Shown piece after piece: positions 26,202-35,249 of a DNA stretch of 64,000 nt. The position numbers and the translations under genes are program-made. Source of the DNA: Dyadobacter chenhuakuii (lineage in GTDB: Bacteria; Bacteroidota; Bacteroidia; Cytophagales; Spirosomataceae); assembly GCF_023821985.2 (NCBI RefSeq), contig NZ_CP098805.1, forward strand, positions 1,116,001 to 1,180,000, read 5' to 3'. The notes beneath the pieces are model-generated. The model saw nothing but the letters and a program-made list of their open reading frames with translations. It made no database searches and had not been told where the DNA came from. How positions within the stretch are numbered: the first letter of the stretch is position 1; each line of letters begins with the position of its first letter.

Positions 26202-29200
26202 GTTACTAATCATTCTGATCTGTCTGACCGGCTCGGAAAAGCTTTGGGCACAGCTTGCAAATGTGGCAAAGCCGGACGTGGGAAGGCCATTGTCGGGCTA
26301 TTATTCTTCTGCCGAATATCGTGCACACGACCAAAACTTCGCCATAGCCCAGGACAGGGCAGGCATGATGTATTTTGCCAATTTTGCGGGGGTACTTGAA
26401 TTTGACGGCGTGGAGTGGAAAACGATCCAGACAACAAATATCACACGCGTATCGGCCCTGGCAACGGACGCAAAAGGCCGGGTGCTTGTAGGAGCGAACG
26501 GAGAATTCGGTTATCTGGGCAAGGACGCTTTCGGTGTTCAGCGGTTTGTGGATCTGTCAGTAAAACTGAAAGAAAATTTTGGACAAATTATTCAGATTAT
26601 CCCTACCAAAGCCGGCGCTTGGTTTGTAACGGATCAGATCAACTTTTTTTGGAATGGCACAACGGTGAAGCCATTCAAGCACAACCTGAAAATCCAGGCG
26701 GCATTTTCCTTCAAAGAGGAAATGCTGGTTTATGCAAAAAATAAAGGGATGATTCGGATCAATGGTGATCAGATCTCCCAAATCGAGCAAAATAGTGACG
26801 TGCCTGCTTTGCTGGACCTTACGTCGGTGGTACAGCTTGGGGATGGTTCTGCGCTTCTGGTAACAACAAGTCAGGGCATTTTTAAATTAAAAAATAACCG
26901 CATTGAGGTCATTGGCGGCAATGTGAATCCCGTGATTGTACGCAATCAGGCAACTTATGCAACCAAATTACAGGATGGAACAATTGCGATCAGCATGGCA
27001 ACGGGCGGCATGCTGGTGGCGAATGCGGACGGAAATGTGCAATATCCTGTGGCAGCCGATACGGATTTACAGGAAACGCAAGTGTCGGCCATGTTCACCG
27101 ACCGTGAGCACAATCTTTGGGTTGCGCTCAACGACGGTATCGCCCGCTTCGACCTGCCTTCACCGATCTCACTTTTTGACAGCAGGGATGGTCTGAGAGG
27201 TTCCGTAACTGCTATCCGGCGGTTTCAGGGACGGGTTGTGATAGGCACATTGAACGGATTATATTATGTAGAAAACAACCAGATCATTCACGTCAACGGC
27301 TTTTCCGGAAGCTGTCTGGGCCTGGATGAAGCGAATGGCACACTATATATTGCTTCAAACAAAGGGCTTTTTCAATGGACCAAAGGCTCGGGAATTTCAA
27401 GAATAAATTCGGTTTTTTCACTGAGCGTAACGGCTTCAAGCACTGGTAATGAGCTCTTTGTTGGCTTGCAAGACGGCTTAACAAAGTTAACGCGGGCAGG
27501 CAGCGAATGGCGGACGGAGCGGGTAAAGGCAGTTAACGAACAAATAGTAGGCGCTACCGAATCCTCCCCATCGACTTTCTGGCTCGAAACACTTTCCAAT
27601 GGCGTTATAAAGCTGGATGGGAAATCAGGAACCATTAAACGATTTTCTGCTGCCCAAGGCATTTCCAGCCCATTATACAACAAACTGTCTTTGTATGAAG
27701 ACAAGTTAATAGTCTCCAATAAGGATGGCCTGTTCGAGTATCAGCCTCAGTCGGACCGTTTTACCCGTGCGATTTGGCTGCATGCAGAAAAGACCTGGTT
27801 TGATCGTGTGCAAGGGGATGACAAGGCCAATGTCTGGACCACACGCGGCGACAAAAAATCAGCATCATTTTTCAAGAAAAAACCTTCCGGCGACTTCGAA
27901 CTGCTGGAAACACCATTGATGCCCATCGCGGACGTTCCGTTTGAGATCATTTTTCCGGATGAAAATGGCAGCGCCTGGCTGGGCGGAGATCAGGGGCTCT
28001 TCCGGCTCGACATGCGGGTGCCGGACCAATATGTCTATGAATATCCGGTCATGCTGAGGAGTGTTGCCACGCAGGATAGTCTGCTGCAATTTGCACAAAA
28101 CGGAATGATTAGCAAGCCTCTCAGCCACCGTCAGAATAATCTGATTTTTGAGTTTGCATTACCGAGTTATCACACGAATCAGGAGGTTCAGTACCAATAT
28201 TTTCTTGAAAATTATGACAAAGAATGGTCTGACTGGGGACCGCTGACGCGTAAGGAATACAGCGGCTTGCCGTCGGGAAGTTACAATTTCAAAGTACGGG
28301 CAAGGGATGTTTATGACCACGTTTCAAAGGAAACATCATTGGCCTTTAAGATCCGCGTGCCCTGGTTCAGACAGTGGTATATGATCGCCTTGTACCTGAT
28401 CTTATTCGGGGCCATGATCTACTACGTGGTCCGCTGGCGGTTGAGAAGAATTTTGAGAGAAAAGGAAGAACTGGAAACGCGGATCCTGGAACGTACGGAA
28501 GAGGTTGTGAACCAGAAAGAAGAACTGGAATTGCAATCCGAAGAACTCTCAGCAACCAACGATCAGCTTGAAAGGATCGATGAGTTTGTGAAATCAATTA
28601 ATGGCGAGGTAAATACGGGGCGGCTGTTCCAGCTGGTTTTAAACAAATTATGCGAATTTCAAAACGTCAACGGAGCGTCTGCACTCGTTTATAACGCCGC
28701 GACCGACAATTATCAATTTATAGCGCTGGCGGGCGCTGTAGAAACTGCCAATGTAGAAGATGTCAGACTGACGGCTCAGGAAGCTGAGCAGCGGTATATC
28801 GAAAATGGCGAAGAAATTTTAGAAGATATTTTCCTTAAAAATGATTTTCGAAAGCAAAACGCCAATGCGTCCATCAGTGAGATTTTTTCTCCTAAGGCAC
28901 TCATTACGATCTTGATACGGGTTGACGGTGTGGTGAAAAGCTACATTACGCTGGAAAATACGGACCGTGAAAATGCATTTTCGGAGCGGGATTTCAATGT
29001 CGTTAAAAACCTGAAAGAGCATTTGATTGGGGCTTATATTAAAACAAACATTCTTGAAAATCTTGAAAATACATTGTCCAACCTGAAATCGACGCAGGAA
29101 GAACTGATCCGGCAGGAGCGGCTGGCCTCGGTGGGTAGCCTTACCAAAGGGATTGTGGACAGGATTTTAAACCCGCTGAACTACATTAACAATTTCTCGC

Positions 29201-29886
29201 AATCGTCCGGGAAGCTTTTAAAGGAAATTACAGAAGTCACTGACAAGCACCAGGATGGCTTGTCGGAAGATGAGAAGGATGATCTGGACAGTGGTTTCAG
29301 TATGCTTCAAAAAAACCTGGAAAAGATTTATGAACATGGCAACAGCACAACGCGTATCGTAAAGGATATGCAAAAGTTGCTGAAAGGAAAATCGAGCGAT
29401 TTTATCATTACAGAATTGAATCCTTTCCTGGAAGCAAAGGCCAAAACCGCCATTCAGGAAGCGCTGGCCGAATATAAAGATGCATCCGTAAAGCTGGATT
29501 TGGCTTTAAATGGCAATCCGGTTAAAGTCAGTGTGCTGCCTTATGAATTTGCACAGGTGATCACGAACCTGATCAGCAATGCCTGCTATGCCTTGCTGGA
29601 AAAGGCCAGGATCGATAAAACATTTGAGCCTCAGATCATTATCTCGTCTAAGCTGGTAGAAAGCGGCGTTTGCATTACCGTACGTGATAATGGGAAAGGC
29701 ATTCCGGCCAAAGAGCAGGAGCAGCTGTTTAACCCATTTTTTACAACAAAACCTACGTCCAAAGGAACCGGGCTGGGCTTATATATGAGTAAGGACATTA
29801 TTGAGTATCACAAAGGGCGCATGTCGGTAAATTCATTGGAAGGGGTGTTTACCGAAATAGAAATTTTCCTGCCGGTTGTTGCTTAA
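26173..29886 (+). CDS. Periplasmic beta-propeller sensor with GAF and kinase-like domains; phospho-His replaced by Asp
   Basis: 1237 residues: signal peptide (ending KLWAQ), two-component-regulator propeller repeats (about 40-650; VGANGEFGYLG, NLWVALNDGIARF, SAWLGGDQGLFRL), a Y_Y_Y domain (about 655-725), one membrane helix (about 732-757), coiled coil, a GAF-like domain (about 810-945), a HisKA-like region and a GHKL ATPase (about 1095-1237; NLISNACYALLEKA, DNGKGIP, GTGLGLYMSK). The HisKA motif, GILHEIKNP in the neighbouring kinase, reads GIVDRILNP here, so residue 996 is Asp instead of His. It probably cannot autophosphorylate in the normal way. It may control the small kinase encoded 30 bases downstream, perhaps as a heterodimer. 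No receiver domain is present. Confidence 0.88.
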   Translation: MWRKVLRSIKLLIILICLTGSEKLWAQLANVAKPDVGRPLSGYYSSAEYRAHDQNFAIAQDRAGMMYFANFAGVLEFDGVEWKTIQTTNITRVSALATDAKGRVLVGANGEFGYLGKDAFGVQRFVDLSVKLKENFGQIIQIIPTKAGAWFVTDQINFFWNGTTVKPFKHNLKIQAAFSFKEEMLVYAKNKGMIRINGDQISQIEQNSDVPALLDLTSVVQLGDGSALLVTTSQGIFKLKNNRIEVIGGNVNPVIVRNQATYATKLQDGTIAISMATGGMLVANADGNVQYPVAADTDLQETQVSAMFTDREHNLWVALNDGIARFDLPSPISLFDSRDGLRGSVTAIRRFQGRVVIGTLNGLYYVENNQIIHVNGFSGSCLGLDEANGTLYIASNKGLFQWTKGSGISRINSVFSLSVTASSTGNELFVGLQDGLTKLTRAGSEWRTERVKAVNEQIVGATESSPSTFWLETLSNGVIKLDGKSGTIKRFSAAQGISSPLYNKLSLYEDKLIVSNKDGLFEYQPQSDRFTRAIWLHAEKTWFDRVQGDDKANVWTTRGDKKSASFFKKKPSGDFELLETPLMPIADVPFEIIFPDENGSAWLGGDQGLFRLDMRVPDQYVYEYPVMLRSVATQDSLLQFAQNGMISKPLSHRQNNLIFEFALPSYHTNQEVQYQYFLENYDKEWSDWGPLTRKEYSGLPSGSYNFKVRARDVYDHVSKETSLAFKIRVPWFRQWYMIALYLILFGAMIYYVVRWRLRRILREKEELETRILERTEEVVNQKEELELQSEELSATNDQLERIDEFVKSINGEVNTGRLFQLVLNKLCEFQNVNGASALVYNAATDNYQFIALAGAVETANVEDVRLTAQEAEQRYIENGEEILEDIFLKNDFRKQNANASISEIFSPKALITILIRVDGVVKSYITLENTDRENAFSERDFNVVKNLKEHLIGAYIKTNILENLENTLSNLKSTQEELIRQERLASVGSLTKGIVDRILNPLNYINNFSQSSGKLLKEITEVTDKHQDGLSEDEKDDLDSGFSMLQKNLEKIYEHGNSTTRIVKDMQKLLKGKSSDFIITELNPFLEAKAKTAIQEALAEYKDASVKLDLALNGNPVKVSVLPYEFAQVITNLISNACYALLEKARIDKTFEPQIIISSKLVESGVCITVRDNGKGIPAKEQEQLFNPFFTTKPTSKGTGLGLYMSKDIIEYHKGRMSVNSLEGVFTEIEIFLPVVA

Positions 29887-29916
29887 TACGCTAAATGCTG
29901 CAAATTTTTAATTACC

Positions 29917-30753
29917 ATGACTATGGGAGCCGGAACGACGGAACAAGACATTGAACTGTATCAGCAAAAGATCATTGAGCTCAACAAGCTCGCTGAAATA
30001 GGACAACTGAGTGCAGGTATTTTACATGAAATAAAAAATCCGGTGAGTTTTGTCAATAACTTTTCCCGACTTTCGCAGGGATTGGTGAGCGAGATACTGG
30101 ACATTTGCCAAAGACCGCTGTCCGAAATGACCGAGACGGACATCGCCGATGAAAAAGATCTGCTGGAAACGCTTTCGCAAAACCTCATCAAGATCAACGA
30201 AAACGGCAAACGCATTGAGCGGATCATACAGGGAATGCTCGCACAAACCCGCTCCGACGCTGCTATCCTGGAACCCACAGACCTCAACCAGCTGCTTGAA
30301 GAATACAGCAAGCTGGCTTACCAGGGCGTCCGGGCAGAGGACATTGCCTTCAATGTAATGCTCAAATTTAACTTCGATCCTGAGATTGGCTGCGTGAAAG
30401 TGGCGAAAGGGGAGTTTGGTCGGGTGATTGTGAACCTGGTCAATAATGCGTGCTATGCGGTGAATGAAAAGTCGAAGCGGCAGGCGGAAGGCTATGAACC
30501 TGTCATTGAGATTACAACATCCAGAATTGGCCAGGAAGTGGAAATTAAAATTTGCGATAACGGCATCGGCATTCCGGAAGACATTGTTGCCAAGCTTTTT
30601 AAGCCGTTCTTTACAACAAAACCGCAGGGAAAAGGGACAGGACTGGGCTTATCGCTCACGTACACCAGCGTGACGGACACGCACAAAGGAAGCATTCATG
30701 TAACCTCTGTGGTCGGCGAAAAAACGGAGTTCACAATTGTGATTCCCGGTTGA
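29917..30753 (+). CDS. Soluble sensor-less histidine kinase
   Basis: 278 residues starting MTMGAGTTEQDIELYQQ; the second Met at residue 3 is an alternative start. A short coiled coil leads to HisKA with His37 intact (LSAGILHEIKNPVSFVNNF), then a GHKL ATPase (LVNNACYAVNEKSK, DNGIGIPEDI, GTGLGLSLTYTSV). There is no membrane helix and no sensory domain. The catalytic domain is close in sequence to that of the upstream propeller protein, suggesting common descent and possible heterodimerisation. It probably phosphorylates the receiver-PP2C protein encoded next, 41 bases downstream. Confidence 0.92.
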   Translation: MTMGAGTTEQDIELYQQKIIELNKLAEIGQLSAGILHEIKNPVSFVNNFSRLSQGLVSEILDICQRPLSEMTETDIADEKDLLETLSQNLIKINENGKRIERIIQGMLAQTRSDAAILEPTDLNQLLEEYSKLAYQGVRAEDIAFNVMLKFNFDPEIGCVKVAKGEFGRVIVNLVNNACYAVNEKSKRQAEGYEPVIEITTSRIGQEVEIKICDNGIGIPEDIVAKLFKPFFTTKPQGKGTGLGLSLTYTSVTDTHKGSIHVTSVVGEKTEFTIVIPG

Positions 30754-30794
30754 GATTTATTTAAAACAGATATCAATTTAAAAAATTATAGATA

Positions 30795-31976
30795 ATGGCT
30801 ATCAGAATATTAAGTGTAGATGACGAGCAGGATATGGAGATGCTGATTCTTCAATTGTTCCGAAAGCAGATCCGGGATAAGAAATACGAATTTGTGTTTG
30901 CTAACAACGGCATTGAAGCATTGGAGCGGCTGGAAGAATCTGATGACATTGCACTTATACTATCCGACATTAACATGCCCGGCATGGACGGTCTTACGTT
31001 TCTGTCGAAGGTAAATGAGAAGCAAAATCCGTTGCTGAAATCGATCATGGTTTCTGCTTACGGCGATATGGACAACATCCGGACGGCTATGAACCGCGGC
31101 GCTTTCGACTTTGTGACCAAGCCAGTGAATTTTGAAGATCTGGAAATTACCATTTCCAAAACCGTGGAGCACATTGAAATGCTGGCCAGCCTGGAAAAAG
31201 GCCGCGAGCAGTTGATCGCTATCCAGAACGATCTGAGCGTTGCTAAGGAAATTCAAATGTCCATGTTGCCGAAAACGGTCCCGGCCAACATTGGCAAAGC
31301 GGGGGTGGATCTGCATGCATTTATTCATCCTGCAAAAGTGGTCGGCGGAGATTTGTACGACTACTTTATGATGGATTCCGAGCGTCTGTTTTTCATGATC
31401 GGTGATGTCTCGGATAAGGGCGTGCCGGCAGCATTGTTTATGGCGATCAGCAAGGCGATTTTTAAGAGCCAGTTTTCCAACCGCAATGGTGATTCGATCA
31501 CGGAGAAAGTAAAGATTGTGAATGAGTTTCTGAGTGAGGACAATTCTTCATATATGTTCGTTACGGCCTTTGTTTGTATATTAAATGTCAAGACAGGCGT
31601 TGTTGAATATGTAGATGCCGGCCACGAACCGCCCGTAATCATTCGCGCCAATGGTGAAACCGAGCTGGTCAAAAAGGAGGGAGGCATGGCCTTGTGCTTC
31701 GACCCGACATTCGAATTCGAATCCCATACTTTAACATTGAACCCGGGAGACAAATTCGTCCTCTACACCGACGGCGTCACCGATGCCAATAACCTGGCAG
31801 GCGCACGGTATGGCCTGCATTATCTGCAAGATTTCTTCACAACAGGCGAAGGCTCTACCAAGGAAACCGCCAAAGAAATGAACGAATCAACATTAGAAAG
31901 CCTGATAGATTTCATCGGAGCCGCAACGCAATTCGATGACATTACCATGCTTTCGCTGCGGTATATGGGGAATTGA
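30795..31976 (+). CDS. Receiver-PP2C (RsbU/SpoIIE-type) serine phosphatase response regulator
   Basis: 393 residues. The receiver domain (1-125) has VDDEQD and phosphoacceptor Asp58 (LILSDINMPGMDG), followed by a coiled-coil linker (about 130-165) and a PP2C/SpoIIE domain. Metal-binding and core motifs are present: GGDLYDYF, GDVSDKGVPAALFM, DAGHEPP, YTDGVTDA, QFDDITML. Its role is inferred as phosphorylation-gated dephosphorylation of the STAS proteins at 13451 and/or 16145, countering the RsbW-like kinase. It plays the part of IcfG in the cyanobacterial cluster, although the domain layout here has a receiver. It ends six bases before the convergent glycogen synthase gene. Confidence 0.93.
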   Translation: MAIRILSVDDEQDMEMLILQLFRKQIRDKKYEFVFANNGIEALERLEESDDIALILSDINMPGMDGLTFLSKVNEKQNPLLKSIMVSAYGDMDNIRTAMNRGAFDFVTKPVNFEDLEITISKTVEHIEMLASLEKGREQLIAIQNDLSVAKEIQMSMLPKTVPANIGKAGVDLHAFIHPAKVVGGDLYDYFMMDSERLFFMIGDVSDKGVPAALFMAISKAIFKSQFSNRNGDSITEKVKIVNEFLSEDNSSYMFVTAFVCILNVKTGVVEYVDAGHEPPVIIRANGETELVKKEGGMALCFDPTFEFESHTLTLNPGDKFVLYTDGVTDANNLAGARYGLHYLQDFFTTGEGSTKETAKEMNESTLESLIDFIGAATQFDDITMLSLRYMGN

Positions 31977-31982
31977 TTATTT

Positions 31983-33797
31983 TCAATACAATCCCGCAAC
32001 AGGCTGGTATCGTAACAGTGCCAGCTTGTAATTTTCTTCGTATCTTTTTTGGAGCTCGGACCAGCATAGGGAGTCCAGAACCGATTTGGGGAGGGTGGCG
32101 CGGGGGATGTATTGGTGACTTTCAAAATCTTCTATGAATTCGAGGAAGATTTCGGTAAGCTGAATGACTGCTTGCTCGCTGGATTGTTCGCGTCGTTTTA
32201 CAACTTTGACTTCATTGTTTCCTTCCATTTCCGCAGCTTGTCTCGCGAAATGTCCAAAACCGGAAACGTCGCTGGTCACAACCGGCGTTCCGTGCAGGAC
32301 AGTTTCCATGGGCGCGTATCCCCACGGCTCATATAGTGATGGAAAAACGCCTAAATGACAGCCTCTTACAAATTCCAGATACTCCATGGAAAAAAGCGAT
32401 GTCACCCTTTCAATGAAATCGGGATGGTAAATCACTTTTACATTATCTCCTTCGTTATTGGTTAAGCCTGCTTGCTGACAAAATGCTAAAATGTCGTCCT
32501 GGCCGGTTAGATGGTGGGTGGTCGTGGGCGGCAGGCTTTTTCTTTTGAAGTTGGCCAATGCCTGTCGCCAGGTCATTTGCAGATCGTCATCGATGAGCTG
32601 ATTGAGATCAGGAAGTTTGCGGCCTTCCGCGCCTGTAACATTGGCATAGATCCTGGGCCCGAGCTTGGCGCTGATCATTTTACAGATCCGCTGCAACTCC
32701 TGAAAACGCTGGCGTGCTTCCAGAACATCCGGCTTAATGTTATGAAAAGGCTGTTTTGAAATAATAAAAAGAACAACATTCGTTTCCGATTTCCTGCGCA
32801 CGAGTTCCTCATTCAGCCGCGCAATGGCCTGCAAGGTGACGTCGAAACCTTTGTTATAAAATTCATAACGGCCGGATGTAAAAAAATAGAGCGTCTTGTC
32901 ACTTCTGAGTTGGTAACTGGGCGAAAACAGCGCCTTGACAAATGCATCGATCTTTTGCCGGTTTTGCAGGTGCCACTCAAAAACTTCGTAACCAACACCT
33001 GGTTTACGATGGATACCGCTATGCACTATACTATCCGGCTTGCGCCCCAAAAACACCTCGCATTCCGCAGCCGTAGATTCGCTGTTTGTAACAAGCACAT
33101 TGGCATACTTTGCGGCGTTTCTCTCCAATTGTGCCTGTGCTTCTATGCCATATTCCCGCGCTTTTTGCTGCCAGTTGTAGGTAGGGATTTTGCAAAAGTA
33201 CTGATCTTCATTGGATGCAAGATAGCGGCCCAGCGATGTGGCATGTGTGGTAAAAACCGTTGCAATCCGTACTTGCTGACGCGCTAATTCGGCCAGCGCG
33301 GCAGCCGACATCCACTCGTGAAAATGAGCGATAATGTCCTGGTTAATATCCGTTTCTTCAATGAGTTTCGTGAAGAAAAGCCTGCTAACCTCCCCAAAAC
33401 CAAGGACTTGATCCAGCAATACATTGCTTTCCAAAGCGGAGATTTCCTGATGCTGCCACAATGCAGTTTTCACTTCATTCAGCGCTTTGTTAGGAATAAT
33501 GGGGTTGATCAGGATAACTCTCGGGCGGGCTTCTTCCAACAGCCAGTAACCCAAATGTATGTCGTATCCGAGGCTTCTGATGTATAGGATTGCCCGGGAA
33601 AGCGGGGAGTTATCCAGCTCGCGGATCGGGCGGAAATCGAGTTTTGCTTTTTCGTGAAAATAGGGGCCGACGAGGAAATAGTTATCCCCGTAAATGTCCG
33701 TCATCGCCGGTGCTTTGGACTTCACGTACGTGTATATCCCACCGATCTGGTTACAGACTTCCCAGGCAATTTCAAACAGAAGTGTATCCGGTTTCAA
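31983..33797 (-). CDS. Glycosyltransferase family 3 (eukaryote-type) glycogen synthase
   Basis: 604 residues. The N-terminus LLFEIAWEVCNQIGGIYTYV is the GT3 glycogen(starch) synthase opening, and YEPWGYAPMETVLHG...TSDVSGFG is the GT3 donor-site region, distinct from GT5 GlgA. It should extend alpha-1,4-glucan using UDP-glucose (the family norm). The start appears to be TTG at 33797: the conserved N-terminus begins at once, no in-frame ATG lies between it and an upstream stop, and the next Met is at residue 32. It is convergent with, and only six bases from, the phosphatase gene. This places glycogen synthesis next to glgX and the partner switch, though in its own transcript. Confidence 0.9.
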   Translation of the reverse strand: MKPDTLLFEIAWEVCNQIGGIYTYVKSKAPAMTDIYGDNYFLVGPYFHEKAKLDFRPIRELDNSPLSRAILYIRSLGYDIHLGYWLLEEARPRVILINPIIPNKALNEVKTALWQHQEISALESNVLLDQVLGFGEVSRLFFTKLIEETDINQDIIAHFHEWMSAAALAELARQQVRIATVFTTHATSLGRYLASNEDQYFCKIPTYNWQQKAREYGIEAQAQLERNAAKYANVLVTNSESTAAECEVFLGRKPDSIVHSGIHRKPGVGYEVFEWHLQNRQKIDAFVKALFSPSYQLRSDKTLYFFTSGRYEFYNKGFDVTLQAIARLNEELVRRKSETNVVLFIISKQPFHNIKPDVLEARQRFQELQRICKMISAKLGPRIYANVTGAEGRKLPDLNQLIDDDLQMTWRQALANFKRKSLPPTTTHHLTGQDDILAFCQQAGLTNNEGDNVKVIYHPDFIERVTSLFSMEYLEFVRGCHLGVFPSLYEPWGYAPMETVLHGTPVVTSDVSGFGHFARQAAEMEGNNEVKVVKRREQSSEQAVIQLTEIFLEFIEDFESHQYIPRATLPKSVLDSLCWSELQKRYEENYKLALLRYQPVAGLY

Positions 33798-34000
33798 AAT
33801 GATAAGAGGGTAAGGTAGGATATTTCAATTAAAATTAATTACTTAAATAAGATATGGTGAAACCGAATATGCTAAGCAGCAAAATCGAACGGTAAGACAG
33901 CTAAAAGCGGTGCTGAGCTGTATGCGTGAGTAAAAAGCAGCTTGCAGATAGCTAATTTCCCGTATATTGGGTTCCTAAACCTTCATTCTTGAATTCTTTG

Positions 34001-35206
34001 ATGAAACCTTTACTGCCCGCCTCACTGCGCCTGGACTCCATCGATATTTTCCGCGCGGTCACGATGCTGATCATGATTTTTGTGAATGATTTCTGGACCT
34101 TGAAAGGGGTTCCTGAATGGATGCAACATAGCAAAGGTCCAGAGGACGCTATGGGACTTTCAGACGTTGTCTTTCCCGTTTTCTTGTTTATTGTAGGCCT
34201 ATCCATTCCGTTCGCCATTGCCAACAGAAAATCAAAAGGGGACAGCAACGGGACAATTCTTTACCACATTGCCGAGCGCACTTTTGCATTACTTTTAATG
34301 GGTATTTTCATTGTGAATTATGAAAATGCAGTGAGCTCGGGCATGATCGTTAGTAAGTATGTCTGGGAAATTCTCATGGTGGTCGCATTTTTCCTGATCT
34401 GGAATGTGTATCCTGACCGGCCTGAGAAAAAGCCCTTATATACAGGGCTGAAAGTGCTGGGCTATCTTTTGCTGGTGGGTTTGGCAGTTATTTACAAAGG
34501 TGGTGACGCGGCGAATCCTTCATGGATGGGAACACATTGGTACGGCATCCTCGGACTGATCGGTTGGGCTTATCTGGTCTGCGCGGTTATATACTTTCTG
34601 GCTGGCGACAACCTCACATTGAATGTGGCCGGCTGGCTTTTTCTCATTTTATTTAATCTGGCAGATTTCGAGGGGATGCTCTCTTTTTTGGATCCGGTGA
34701 GAGATTACGTCTGGATTGTAGGGAGCGGTGCAATGCCTGCATTTACGATGGCGGGCGTCGTGGCATCGGTCATTTATCGGCTTTATAGCAAGAAAAATGG
34801 TGTTAACGCGACATACCTGGCCATCCTGGTTGTGCTTGGCATCGTTTGCCTGCTTTATGGCTTCGGAACGCGCCCGTTTTGGGGAATTTCGAAGATCAGG
34901 GCTACGCCGGCCTGGGTTGGGATTTGCAGCGGGATCGCCTTCATCGTTTTCGCGATGCTGTTCTGGCTGGTGGATTTGCAAAAAGTCAAAACCTGGGCAA
35001 CCATTATAAAACCCGCCGGAACCGCGACATTAACCTGTTACCTGGTGCCTTACATTTGGTACGCGGTGCTAACGCTGGTCGGGTTCAGCTTACCCGAGTT
35101 TCTGAGGACCGGAATCATCGGGCTGATAAAATCATTCTGCTTTGCATTGCTGGTCATCATTGTAACCGGGATCATTAATCGCGGCGGGATCAGGCTGAAG
35201 ATCTGA
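34001..35206 (+). CDS. DUF5009/heparan-alpha-glucosaminide acetyltransferase-like membrane protein
   Basis: 401 residues from the ATG at 34001; a TTG at 33989 would add four residues. It opens LRLDSIDIFRAVTMLIMIFVNDF, the signature of the NagX/HGSNAT-like acyltransferase group, followed by DVVFPVFLFIVGLSIPFAI. About 10-11 membrane helices continue to the C-terminus. These proteins are thought to transfer acyl groups to sugars across a membrane, but the substrate here is unknown. It is transcribed away from the glycogen synthase gene, with a 203-base divergent gap holding no feature I can name. Confidence 0.85.
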   Translation: MKPLLPASLRLDSIDIFRAVTMLIMIFVNDFWTLKGVPEWMQHSKGPEDAMGLSDVVFPVFLFIVGLSIPFAIANRKSKGDSNGTILYHIAERTFALLLMGIFIVNYENAVSSGMIVSKYVWEILMVVAFFLIWNVYPDRPEKKPLYTGLKVLGYLLLVGLAVIYKGGDAANPSWMGTHWYGILGLIGWAYLVCAVIYFLAGDNLTLNVAGWLFLILFNLADFEGMLSFLDPVRDYVWIVGSGAMPAFTMAGVVASVIYRLYSKKNGVNATYLAILVVLGIVCLLYGFGTRPFWGISKIRATPAWVGICSGIAFIVFAMLFWLVDLQKVKTWATIIKPAGTATLTCYLVPYIWYAVLTLVGFSLPEFLRTGIIGLIKSFCFALLVIIVTGIINRGGIRLKI

Positions 35207-35249
35207 TGGTGCCTGAAAGTCTTTGCCAAAAGTTCACCCAGGAAGGATT

